A stretch of DNA of 34,600 nt from Actinobacteria bacterium 13_1_40CM_66_12 (GTDB lineage: Bacteria; Chloroflexota; Dormibacteria; Dormibacterales; Dormibacteraceae): assembly GCA_001917895.1 (NCBI GenBank), contig MNEW01000059.1:1-34600 (forward strand), written 5' to 3'. The translations under genes were made by a program, and so were the position numbers. The notes under the pieces are model-generated. The model searched no databases and was not told the origin of the DNA. It worked only from the letters and a program-made list of their open reading frames with translations. Position 1 is the stretch's first letter, and each line of letters begins with the position of its first letter. This document shows positions 1 to 7,466 of the stretch, in pieces.

Positions 1-796
1 CGGTGCTGCCCGTGCTGCCCGACACGCCGCCCGAGTTGGACGTTGCCGTGCTGCCGGTCGTGGTGCCGGTGCTCGAGCCTGTGCTGGCCGAGACTCCGGC
101 CGAGTTCGTGGACGCCGCGCTGCCGGCGGTCGTGCCGGTGCTCACGCCTGTGCTCTCAGCCGATGCCGAATCGACCTTGGTCTTGTCGTCGCCGTTGCCG
201 CTCTTGCCGCCGGCGACGTCGCCACGGCTGTCCGAGTTGTTCTCGCCGACTTCCTTGTGTTGAGCGGTCACTTTGGCGCCGGCTCCACCCTTGAGGTCGC
301 CGTTGCCTTTGCCGTTGGCGTCAGCGCTGCCCTTTGCAGCCGTGTCCGACTTGGCGCTGGCGTCTGACTTGACGCTGGTGTCCGACTTGGCGCTGGTGTC
401 CGACTTGGCGCTCGAGTCCGACTTCGCGCTCGAGTCCGACTTGGCAGCAGCGCTGCTCTTGGCGCTGGCGTCGCTGTTCGTACTGGCGCCGCCCTTCGCA
501 CTCGCGCCGCCGCTGCCGCTGTTCTTGTCCTTGCCGCCCCCGCTGCCATCGCCGCCGGCTCCGCCGCCGATGGGATGGTCGGACTTGGCAGGTGCAGGAT
601 CGCTGCGGTGGACGACCACCGAAGCGCTCGTCTTATCGGTCGCCGCCTTGCCCTTGTCGCCGTGCGAATCTGCCGCCAGCGCGGGAGACGTCCGCGCCAG
701 CATCAGGAGCACACCGGCCATGAAGACGAAGAGCTTCACAGCGACGCTACGCAAGAGTGACGGCCGACTAGCAGTGAACTCGCCGAACGTGTCCAA
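1..796 (-). CDS. secreted low-complexity repeat protein, C-terminus cut by window edge
   Basis: An open minus-strand frame runs from a TTG start at 796 to the window edge without a stop (265 codons seen). The start is set by a GGAGGTGA ribosome site six bases upstream. Residues about 14-42 form a signal peptide: a basic segment, a hydrophobic run (LFVFMAGVLLMLA) and an Ala-x-Ala-like cleavage site near ALAAD. The mature part has no recognisable fold. It is a Gly/Ser/Asp/Lys-rich stretch, then six tandem hexapeptides of the AKSDTS type, then a Gly/Ser/Thr-rich region with imperfect STGTTxGS repeats. Such sequences usually act as extracellular spacers or wall-associated linkers, but no function can be named. 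Third codon positions are strongly GC, as in the neighbours. The longer overlapping plus-strand ORFs are judged to be shadows. The gene is divergent from the kinase gene at 919. Confidence 0.65.
   Translation of the reverse strand, partial: MDTFGEFTASRPSLLRSVAVKLFVFMAGVLLMLARTSPALAADSHGDKGKAATDKTSASVVVHRSDPAPAKSDHPIGGGAGGDGSGGGKDKNSGSGGASAKGGASTNSDASAKSSAAAKSDSSAKSDSSAKSDTSAKSDTSVKSDASAKSDTAAKGSADANGKGNGDLKGGAGAKVTAQHKEVGENNSDSRGDVAGGKSGNGDDKTKVDSASAESTGVSTGTTAGSAASTNSAGVSASTGSSTGTTTGSTATSNSGGVSGSTGST
345..452 (-). repeat. six tandem 18-bp units encoding AKSDxS hexapeptides
   Basis: Six consecutive 18-bp units (345-362, 363-380, 381-398, 399-416, 417-434, 435-452) share the plus-strand core TCCGACTTGGCGCT with a few substitutions. 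On the coding minus strand each unit gives a hexapeptide like AKSDTS or AKSDSS. The DNA-level similarity suggests expansion by slippage or unequal recombination, so copy number could vary between strains. Confidence 0.8.
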
Positions 797-802
797 AACT
801 GC

Positions 803-810
803 TCACCTCC
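803..810 (-). promoter_or_regulatory. ribosome binding site GGAGGTGA fixing a TTG start
   Basis: Read on the minus strand, GGAGGTGA lies six bases before the TTG at 796. It is a near-perfect Shine-Dalgarno match. It decides between TTG (796) and the internal GTG (739), and it supports this frame as the coding one in a low-complexity region where several frames are open. Confidence 0.65.
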
Positions 811-918
811 ACGCGGATATGAGCAATGCCTCGCCGCCATCCTGGACACGGACCCCGTGCGCCCTTCCCCAAATGGCACCGGGATATGTCGCAGAACGCC
901 CCGCTTAGCGTTACCTAG

Positions 919-2280
919 TTGGCAATGCTTAAATCGGAAACGCCGACGGTCTCCCTAGTAACCATGCTGGAGGCCACAGACGAGCCCGCTGTGGGCGATT
1001 TCGTGGCCGATGTCCTGGGGGAATCGGGTTGGCAGATCGAGTCTCTCCGCAAGCGATCGTCGAGGCTCTCCCCACCCGACGGCTATTGGGCGATGTACGA
1101 GATCGCCATTAGAAAGGACGAGCAGGAGCGCTCGCTCAGGCTCGTTGCGCGCGGCGCGTTCAGCCGGGATGCATGGGACGAGCTCTCGGCCAGGCTCGTT
1201 CGGCACACCAATGGCCCATGCGACCCCATCGGTGGCATCGGGTTCCCGCGCCTGTTCCACGAATCCCAGCACGCCTTCTGGTTCTACCCGTTCGATCCCG
1301 CCATGCCCGGCCTCCCGAGCGCGTCAGATCCCGCGACCATGGCCGGTGTCCTGCTCGGGCTCGGCGCGCGAGCACCTCGAGACCTGGAGGCGTACCCGCA
1401 GATCGAGATCGAGCGCGTGCGCTACACCCCAGAGATCGGCGCCATCCTTCGCTACACGATGCAGACATCGGCCGGACCGCTGACGGTCTATGGCAAGGTG
1501 CAGCCCGGCGATAGGGGATTGCGGGCGCAAAGGATCGTCGAGGGACTCTGGGAGGCGTCCACCGCCCAGCCCCAAGGTCTGCTGCGCCTGCCCCGACCGC
1601 TCGGCTGGATCGAGCAATACGGCCTTCTCCTCGAAGAGTCGATACCCGGCGAGCCCGTGGGCAGCGATCGGATGAGCGAAGAGTTCCAGAACGCTGGCAT
1701 TGCGGCCGCGGAAGCGCTGGCGGTCATCCATGAGTCAGGGGTCGAGACCGATATCGAGATCTGGCTCGAGAACGAGCTCGACCGGCTCGAGCGCGTCGCC
1801 GACCAGTTCGCTTACGTCCACCCCGACGGCCATTTCCTCCTCAGCGACCTCACCACGCACCTTCGCAACCGAGCCCGCATCTCGATGGATGAAGAGTGGC
1901 TGCCCACGCACGGAGACCTGAAGTACGACCAGTTCGTGTATCACGAGGGCACCTTCACGCTTCTCGACTTCGATTACTTCGCCGTCGCCGAGACGAGCTA
2001 TGACCTCGGCAAGTACTGCGGCTACCTCGTGCCCTCCGCGCCGGCGTCGTGGGAGGACACCGTTGCCGCTGAACAGATCCGAGCGCGCTTCCTCCGCCGA
2101 TACCTCGAGTTGAGGCCGCACGCCACCATTCAGCGTTTTCCAATCTATGAGGCCCTCACCCTCGGCCTGCGCGCGATGACGTTCATGTGGGCGCAGCGAT
2201 CGGGATGGCAGCGAATCGCCGAAACGTTTCTCGTCATGGCTCACGAGCGTCTTTACAGCAGGATCCCCGAAACGATCTGA
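919..2280 (+). CDS. aminoglycoside-phosphotransferase-fold (APH-like) small-molecule kinase
   Basis: A 453-aa protein (if TTG 919 is used; ATG at 925 or 964 are alternatives, none with a clear ribosome site). The C-terminal half has the APH/choline-kinase fold signature. A candidate ATP-binding lysine is in TVYGKVQPG (about K193). The catalytic loop is HGDLKYDQ (H331, D333), followed by the metal-binding LLDFDYF (D350). The usual Asn five residues after the catalytic Asp is Gln here (Q338). The region after DFD (YDLGKYCGYL) also fits the family. Known members phosphorylate antibiotics, choline, maltose or other sugars; the substrate here cannot be told. The N-terminal ~160 residues are unassigned and may recognise the substrate, loosely like two-lobed maltokinase-type enzymes. 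A hairpin region follows the stop codon. I am confident of the fold, not of the substrate. Confidence 0.8.
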   Translation: MAMLKSETPTVSLVTMLEATDEPAVGDFVADVLGESGWQIESLRKRSSRLSPPDGYWAMYEIAIRKDEQERSLRLVARGAFSRDAWDELSARLVRHTNGPCDPIGGIGFPRLFHESQHAFWFYPFDPAMPGLPSASDPATMAGVLLGLGARAPRDLEAYPQIEIERVRYTPEIGAILRYTMQTSAGPLTVYGKVQPGDRGLRAQRIVEGLWEASTAQPQGLLRLPRPLGWIEQYGLLLEESIPGEPVGSDRMSEEFQNAGIAAAEALAVIHESGVETDIEIWLENELDRLERVADQFAYVHPDGHFLLSDLTTHLRNRARISMDEEWLPTHGDLKYDQFVYHEGTFTLLDFDYFAVAETSYDLGKYCGYLVPSAPASWEDTVAAEQIRARFLRRYLELRPHATIQRFPIYEALTLGLRAMTFMWAQRSGWQRIAETFLVMAHERLYSRIPETI

Positions 2281-2334
2281 CGCGGTTAAGAACGTAAAGG
2301 GGTCTCCCAACCGCGTATGCGATCCCTTTTACAA
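2280..2334 (+). terminator. terminator-like hairpin with an overlapping alternative stem
   Basis: Two mutually exclusive stems can form. Stem 1 pairs ACGCGGTT (2280-2287) with AACCGCGT (2309-2316), 8 bp. Stem 2 pairs AAAGGGGTC (2296-2304) with GATCCCTTT (2321-2329), 9 bp with one G-U pair. Stem 2 is followed by T-rich sequence (TTTTACAAGCTTTT). Stem 2 resembles an intrinsic terminator for the kinase gene, and stem 1 would prevent it from forming. Confidence 0.5.
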
Positions 2335-2393
2335 GCTTTTACCCAATAGGCGGCGCGACCACTCGGAGCCCTCCTCAGACTCTGCCCCTGGCC

Positions 2394-3062
2394 ATGCGGG
2401 TTTTCTCGTGGATTGGAGGCATCGTTCTCGTCGCCGTCATCAGCACCGCCACCGCGGCGACGCTGCGCGCACACAACGATGCTGCACACTCGCTGGTCGC
2501 GGCCAAGCCGCCAGTCGCCGCCGTCAATGGGACCGTCTACGCCGGCGATCCCCCGCTCGAAAACCACCGGCTGCGGCCAAGCCCCGATCCATCGCCGACC
2601 CCACCGGCCGCGGCAGCCGCACCGCCGCAACAAGCGGCTGGGGCTCCGGCGCCTGCACCCGCCGCTCCGCCTGCGCGACCCGCGCCACCCGCGATCGTGG
2701 TCGGCTCGACCCAACAGGCGCTCATCAATCAAGATCGGGCCGGAAAAGGTCTCGGGCCGCTGACCTGGAGCTCGTGCCTCGCCAACGTCGCCGGGGCCAA
2801 CGCATCGCGGCTTGCCCAGCAGGGATGGGTCCCCCCGTACCACACGAACGGACCCACGGTTGACCTCGGCTGCAGGCTTGGCTCCCAGGCCGGTGAGAAC
2901 GTCGGTTATTGGACCGGCGGCATCAGCGACGGGCAGCTCAACAGCATGTTCATGAACAGTCCCGAGCACTACGCCAACATCATGGGTCCGTACCACTATG
3001 TGGCGACCGCCTGGGCGGTGGCTGCAAACGGCTACGCCTACATAGCGGTCGAGTTCAGCTAG
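2394..3062 (+). CDS. secreted CAP-domain (SCP/PR1, YkwD-like) protein
   Basis: A 222-aa exported protein. Residues 1-25 form a signal peptide or anchor (RVFSWIGGIVLVAVISTATA). Residues about 60-100 are a Pro/Ala-rich linker. The C-terminal ~120 residues are a bacterial CAP domain: INQDRAGKGLGPLTWSSCLANVA, then YHTNG, GENVGYW, and the helix carrying NSPEHYANIM, ending in a beta-strand-rich YHYVATAWAVAANGYAYIAVEF. The candidate active-site histidines are H in YHTNG and H in SPEHYAN. Bacterial CAP proteins are extracellular and often linked to cell wall or sporulation, but their biochemical activity is mostly undefined. The gene lies just upstream of a penicillin-binding protein gene on the same strand, 88 bp apart, which suggests an envelope role. 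No strong ribosome site precedes the ATG. Confidence 0.85.
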   Translation: MRVFSWIGGIVLVAVISTATAATLRAHNDAAHSLVAAKPPVAAVNGTVYAGDPPLENHRLRPSPDPSPTPPAAAAAPPQQAAGAPAPAPAAPPARPAPPAIVVGSTQQALINQDRAGKGLGPLTWSSCLANVAGANASRLAQQGWVPPYHTNGPTVDLGCRLGSQAGENVGYWTGGISDGQLNSMFMNSPEHYANIMGPYHYVATAWAVAANGYAYIAVEFS

Positions 3063-3150
3063 CGAACCGGTCGGCTCCGAGTAACCGGCTTCAACTCGGC
3101 GTTGTCCTCACGAAGCGCGCGTCCGCGCTCAGAAAGGAGGAACGCGAAGG

Positions 3151-5304
3151 GTGGTTCAGAACCCAACCAGCCGCGATCCGCAACGTTCGGCACCCCACCT
3201 CCGCCTCATCGATTGGATGTGGGCCAATCGCGTTTGGATCGCCGGCGTCATCGGGATTCTTTTCATCCTGTCCACGCTTTACGTGGTGTGGGCGGTCCAG
3301 GCTCTCCCAGACCCGAGCCAGGACGTGCTGGCGGCGGGCGATGTGGTCGTGCTCGACCGCAACGGCCGTCTCATCGAGGACTGGAACCCGGCCGGCCACT
3401 ACCACGTCAACTTCCATCTCAATGAGATGGGGAAGTACGCACCCGCCGCGACCCTCGCGGCCGAGGACCGCAACTTCTATCACCACGGCGCGATCGACGT
3501 CGGCTCAACGGCCCGCGCGCTGTGGGTCGACGTCACACATCTCGGCCTGAACGAGGGCGGCAGCACCATCACGCAGCAGCTGGTGAAGATCCAGCTGCTG
3601 ACGCCGACGAAGTCGGTCACGCGCAAGATCCACGAGATGGTGCTCGCCATCGCGCTCGAAGAGCGCTTCTCGAAGGACCAGATCCTCACGATGTATTTGA
3701 ACCGCGTCTATTACGGGCACGGCGCGTATGGGATCGGCGCCGCTTCGCGCACCTATTTCACCAAGGACTCCAAAGACCTCACGCCCGCGCAGGCCGCATT
3801 CCTCGCCGGCCTGATACAGGCGCCGGCGGCGTACGACCCCGTCGTCCATTACGAGCTCGCCCGCGAGCGCGAGCGGTACGTCCTCGACGGCATGGTGACA
3901 ACCGGCGCCCTATCACAGGACGAGGCGGACGCGGCGTTTGAGGAGGACATCAAGTCCGAGCTGAAGATTCAGCCCACCGCGCGTCAGAGCAAGGCACCGC
4001 ATTTCGTCGACTACGTACTCACCTCGTTGGAAAAGACGTTTGGCTCGGCGGCGGTCCAGCAGGGCGGCATCGTCGTCCGCACCACTCTCGACCTCGACCT
4101 GCAGCAGGCCGCGCAGGCTGCCGTCACCAACGGCGTCCATGACCTGGCGTGGGCGAACATCAACAACTCCGCGCTGCTGGCGGCAAACCCCAAGAACGGC
4201 GAGATCCTGGCCTGGGTCGGCTCAGCTGACTACGGCAACGATTCGATCGCGGGTCAGTACGACGTCGTGCTGGCGGAGCGTCAGCCCGGTTCGTCGTTCA
4301 AGCCCTATGTCTACGAAGCGGCGCTGCGCGATCACAAGATCACGCTCGCCACGACCCTCAACGACACCACGCAAAGCTTCAACGGCTACATCCCGCACGA
4401 CTTCGACAATGGCGGCATGGGCATGATCAGCGCGCGCACAGCGCTGGTGTTCTCGCGCAACATCCCCGCCGTCGAGGTCGCACAGATGGAGGGGATGAGC
4501 AACGTGATCGCGCTCGCACACCAGATGGGGATCAACAGCCACCTCGACCCCGGCCTCGCTACCGCGATCGGCGGCAGCGACGTCACCCTCCTCGAGCACG
4601 TGCAGGGTTACGAGGTCTTTGCCAACCAGGGCCAGAAACAGACGCTGAACGTCATCAAGTCGATCGACGACGCCACCGGCAAGACGGTCTACACACACGA
4701 CATCGGCGGCGGTCAGAGCGTGCTCAGTCCTGCCGAGTCCTACCTGATCACTGACGTGCTCAAGCAGTACCAGTACCAGTGGGGCTTCGGCTGGAATCGC
4801 CAGATGTCGAGCAAGACAGGCACCAGCGACAACGGCCACGGCCAGATTCCCGACTCGTGGATCATGGCCTACAACCCGGACATCGTGGTTGGTGTCTGGG
4901 TCGGCAACACCGCTCCCAACGGAGGCGGTGGGACGATCCGCGCTTTCGGCGAAAGCGTGGGCCAGACCATCATGCGGCGCTTCGTCAACGCCCTTCCGCG
5001 CAGCATGCGTGACTGGTACACAACGCCCTCCGGGATCGTGCACGGTGCGTGCGATTCGCAAGAGATCTTCCTGAACGGCACGCAGGGCGGACCCTGCCCG
5101 TCGCCGAGCCCTTGCCCCAGCAACTCCCCGAGCGCGTCGCCCGGAGCGTCACCAAGCGCTTGCCCGAGCAGCTCCCCGAGCGCGTCGCCCAGCGCATCAC
5201 CGAGCGCGAGCCCGTCCGCCCAGCCGAGCCCATCGCCGCAGCCGACGCCGTCGCCGACCCCGCCGCCGCCCACCAGCCCGTCACCCGGCCCGACACCTAC
5301 GTAG
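3151..5304 (+). CDS. class A penicillin-binding protein (GT51 transglycosylase + transpeptidase)
   Basis: A bifunctional peptidoglycan synthase of 717 aa, starting at GTG 3151 behind AAAGGAGG (3133-3140). Order: a short cytoplasmic tail, one membrane helix (about 29-50), a GT51 glycosyltransferase domain (about 85-260) with catalytic AAEDRNFYHHG (E105) and the GGSTITQQLVK motif, then a transpeptidase domain (about 330-620) with the SxxK motif SSFK (S381), SRN (435-437) and KTGT (555-558). All key residues are intact, so it should polymerise lipid II and cross-link strands. It ends in an unusual Ser/Pro-rich tail (about 650-717), probably extended through the wall. Two Cys residues flank the tail start. 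The next gene begins directly after the stop codon, so the two are likely cotranscribed. It is named only as a PBP1A/PonA-type enzyme because the orthology is not certain. Confidence 0.95.
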   Translation: MVQNPTSRDPQRSAPHLRLIDWMWANRVWIAGVIGILFILSTLYVVWAVQALPDPSQDVLAAGDVVVLDRNGRLIEDWNPAGHYHVNFHLNEMGKYAPAATLAAEDRNFYHHGAIDVGSTARALWVDVTHLGLNEGGSTITQQLVKIQLLTPTKSVTRKIHEMVLAIALEERFSKDQILTMYLNRVYYGHGAYGIGAASRTYFTKDSKDLTPAQAAFLAGLIQAPAAYDPVVHYELARERERYVLDGMVTTGALSQDEADAAFEEDIKSELKIQPTARQSKAPHFVDYVLTSLEKTFGSAAVQQGGIVVRTTLDLDLQQAAQAAVTNGVHDLAWANINNSALLAANPKNGEILAWVGSADYGNDSIAGQYDVVLAERQPGSSFKPYVYEAALRDHKITLATTLNDTTQSFNGYIPHDFDNGGMGMISARTALVFSRNIPAVEVAQMEGMSNVIALAHQMGINSHLDPGLATAIGGSDVTLLEHVQGYEVFANQGQKQTLNVIKSIDDATGKTVYTHDIGGGQSVLSPAESYLITDVLKQYQYQWGFGWNRQMSSKTGTSDNGHGQIPDSWIMAYNPDIVVGVWVGNTAPNGGGGTIRAFGESVGQTIMRRFVNALPRSMRDWYTTPSGIVHGACDSQEIFLNGTQGGPCPSPSPCPSNSPSASPGASPSACPSSSPSASPSASPSASPSAQPSPSPQPTPSPTPPPPTSPSPGPTPT
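5095..5300 (+). repeat. low-complexity Ser-Pro-Ala coding repeat (PBP tail)
   Basis: Imperfect 6-12 bp repeats of the CCGAGCGCGTCGCC type encode a PSPSASPSASP-like tail of the penicillin-binding protein. They are probably prone to length change by slippage. No separate gene is needed to explain this stretch. Confidence 0.7.
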
Positions 5305-6858
5305 ATGCTCGAGCTTGGGGCGGACAGCCCTTTCATGAGAAGTGTGGAGCGCCGCCGGCCCGGCGGCTCGATGCGCGCGTACGTGTCGCGCACGCTGCCC
5401 CACCACTCCGCGATAGTCGTCAGCAACCGGGCGCCGCATGAGCCGCGACCCGAAGGCGGCTTCGCTCGCGGGGCAGGCGGTGTCGTCACGGCGCTGCTGA
5501 CGCTGGCCGAGGTGACGGCCGCGGACTGGGTGTGCTGCGCACGCACCGATTCCGAACGAAAGCTGGTCGAGACGCAGGGCGACGCGTGGACCGCTCCTTT
5601 GATTCGGTCCCACACTCGCCTCCACTACGTGATGCCGACACGCGAGCAGTACGACCAGTACTACTCGGTGATGGCGAACCCGGTGCTTTGGTTCGTCCAG
5701 CACTACCTCTGGGACCTGGCGCAGCAGCCGATCATCAACGGCCGGATCCATCGGGCGTGGAAGGACGGATACGTCGAGGTCAACCGTCAGGTCGCGCAGA
5801 AGGTGGTCGACGTCGGACGCCGGCTGCCGTACCGGCCATTGGTACTCGTCCACGACTACCAGCTCTATCTGGTGCCCAAGATCGTCCGCGAGCAGCTCCC
5901 CGGAGCGATCATCCAGCACTTCATCCACATCCCATGGCCGACTCCGCAGTACTGGAAGGTGCTGCCCAAAGAGATGCGGTCCGCGATCCTCGAGGGCCTG
6001 CTGGGGTGCGACATCGTGGGCTTTCAGTCGAGCCTGGACGTGCGCAACTTCCTGATGACCTGCGAAGAGAATGCGGGCCTGCAGGTGGACGAACGAGAAA
6101 AGGCCGTGCTGATCGACGGCAGGGTCGTTTATGCGCGGGCGTACCCCATCTCCATCGATGTGGCCTCGACCACCAGGCTAGCGTTCTCGCACGGCGTGAT
6201 GGTGGAGGAGCGCAGGCTCCGCGACTGGCGCCCCCAGCGGCTCATCGTCCGCATCGATCGAATCGACCCATCGAAGAACATCGTTCGGGGCTTCCTCGCC
6301 TACGAGAAGCTCCTCAACCAGCGGCCGGAGTTGCAGGGTCAGGTGCAGTTCTGGGCTTTCCTGCAGCCATCGCGGCTGGACGTCGCCGCGTACCGGGCTT
6401 ACCTCCGCCGCGTGCGGCAGGTCGCGGCGCGCATCAACAGCCAGTACGGCCGTACCGGCTGGATGCCGATCCGCCTCGAGTTCGGCGAAAACATTCGGAA
6501 GGCGATGGCGGCGCTACGCAACTTCGACGTCCTCCTGGTCAATCCCGTGTACGACGGCTTAAACCTCGTCGTCAAAGAGGGCGCCGTGGTCAATCGGTCC
6601 GAGGGGATGATCGTTCTCTCTGAAAATGCGGGCGCGCACGAGGAGCTCCAGCCGCATGTGATCTCGATCAACCCGTTCGACATCGAAGCCACGGCCGACG
6701 CGATCTATCAGGGCTTGACGATGAGCGCGGAGGAGCGCCGGAAACGGAACGAGGCGGCGCGCGACGTGGTGCGCGCCAATGACATCTCACGCTGGATCAC
6801 CCGCCAGGTTCAGGACATCCGCGATCTCGTGGCCGTTCCCGGCCTCCGTGCGGGCTGA
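5305..6858 (+). CDS. otsA: GT20 trehalose-6-phosphate synthase (OtsA-like)
   Basis: A 517-aa GT20 glycosyltransferase that in the typical member makes trehalose-6-phosphate from a nucleotide-glucose and glucose-6-phosphate, for osmotic and desiccation protection. Seen: an N-terminal acceptor loop (SNRAPHE, GGFARGAGGV), VHDYQLYLVP (H183, D184), HFIHIPWP, the donor-phosphate motif RIDPSK (R319, K324), and the donor-sugar motif YDGLNLVVKEG (D417, E425). These match the E. coli OtsA residues R262/K267/D361/E369 by motif alignment. HDYQLYLVP and the proline in RIDPSK differ from the textbook HDYHLMLLP and RLDYSKG, so a related acceptor (for example glycerol phosphate) is possible. The ATG at 5305 directly follows the PBP stop codon; ATG at 5335 or 5371 are plausible alternatives because no good ribosome site is seen. 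No phosphatase (otsB) gene follows. Confidence 0.82.
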   Translation: MLELGADSPFMRSVERRRPGGSMRAYVSRTLPHHSAIVVSNRAPHEPRPEGGFARGAGGVVTALLTLAEVTAADWVCCARTDSERKLVETQGDAWTAPLIRSHTRLHYVMPTREQYDQYYSVMANPVLWFVQHYLWDLAQQPIINGRIHRAWKDGYVEVNRQVAQKVVDVGRRLPYRPLVLVHDYQLYLVPKIVREQLPGAIIQHFIHIPWPTPQYWKVLPKEMRSAILEGLLGCDIVGFQSSLDVRNFLMTCEENAGLQVDEREKAVLIDGRVVYARAYPISIDVASTTRLAFSHGVMVEERRLRDWRPQRLIVRIDRIDPSKNIVRGFLAYEKLLNQRPELQGQVQFWAFLQPSRLDVAAYRAYLRRVRQVAARINSQYGRTGWMPIRLEFGENIRKAMAALRNFDVLLVNPVYDGLNLVVKEGAVVNRSEGMIVLSENAGAHEELQPHVISINPFDIEATADAIYQGLTMSAEERRKRNEAARDVVRANDISRWITRQVQDIRDLVAVPGLRAG

Positions 6859-6937
6859 AATCAGGTCCGAGTGATCGGGGCGAGCCGCGCGTTTACTTTT
6901 CTAGATCTTCCTTCGTACTCGAAAGAGGGGGTGTGCC

Positions 6938-7402
6938 ATGGAGCACAAAGAAACGAACTTCGTACGCGATGAAGCATCAGGGTCCGTACGGGAAGAATCG
7001 ACTGTGGTCAACGAGACTGGCGCGACGCCGGTCCGAGAGGCGTCCGTTGTCAAGAGCTCGACTCCCGCGCGGAGAGCGATGGAGGTCATCTACCTCTTGT
7101 TCGGCATCATCGACGCGCTCTTGCTGATCCGGTTGGTGCTCAAGCTGCTGGGAGCGAACGCGCACGCGGGCTTCGCGAGCTTCACCTACGGATTGACGGA
7201 CTTCTTCCTCGCCCCGTTCCACGGTCTGCTGCCGACCATCGTCAGTGGGAAATCGGTGCTCGAACTGTCCGTGGTATTCGCGATCCTCATCTACTCGCTG
7301 GTCGCGCTCGGCCTCGTGCGGCTGGTTGCGATCACGCTCTCTCGCAGCGTCATGGTCTCGCAGCACAGCCGATCGGAGGGCCTCAAGCCCCGTTCCGAGT
7401 AA
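6938..7402 (+). CDS. YggT-family integral membrane protein
   Basis: A 154-aa protein with a hydrophilic N-terminal region of about 45 residues and two YggT-like membrane segments. The first is IYLLFGIIDALLLIRLVLKLL. It is followed by the loop GLTDFFLAPFHGLLPT, which carries the family-typical pattern of an amphipathic helix with a Pro, and then the second segment, SVVFAILIYSLVALGLVRLVAI. The start is supported by AAAGAGGGGG upstream of ATG 6938. YggT proteins are widespread small membrane proteins linked in some bacteria to osmotic tolerance or division-associated clusters, with no enzymatic activity known. Its position after a trehalose-phosphate synthase fits an osmotic theme, but that is inference. 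The long charged N-terminal extension is unusual for the family. Confidence 0.7.
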   Translation: MEHKETNFVRDEASGSVREESTVVNETGATPVREASVVKSSTPARRAMEVIYLLFGIIDALLLIRLVLKLLGANAHAGFASFTYGLTDFFLAPFHGLLPTIVSGKSVLELSVVFAILIYSLVALGLVRLVAITLSRSVMVSQHSRSEGLKPRSE

Positions 7403-7438
7403 ACGCCGTCCTCGTTGTGTAGGAGCTGCCGCTCGCAT

Positions 7439-7461
7439 AGGAGGGACCGTAGGTTCCTCTT
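7439..7461. terminator. hairpin between convergent genes
   Basis: AGGAGGGACC (7439-7448), loop GTA, GGTTCCTCTT (7452-7461) form a 10-bp stem with two G-U pairs when read on the plus strand. It lies in the 64-bp gap between the convergent stops at 7402 and 7467, the expected place for a bidirectional terminator. It has no long T-run, so its efficiency is uncertain. It is nested inside a longer inverted repeat (7424-7434 with 7479-7489). Confidence 0.5.
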
Positions 7462-7466
7462 AGCAC

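Noticed and set aside
273..908. Plus-strand ORF of 211 codons across the first gene
   Set aside because: It is an antisense shadow of a low-complexity GC-rich region: the peptide is a monotone LALASDLAL-type repeat, there is no ribosome site, and the minus frame has a signal peptide and a strong site.
5532..6623. 363-codon plus-strand ORF inside the GT20 gene
   Set aside because: It is an Arg/Pro/Ala-rich off-frame shadow; the GT20 frame carries all conserved motifs.
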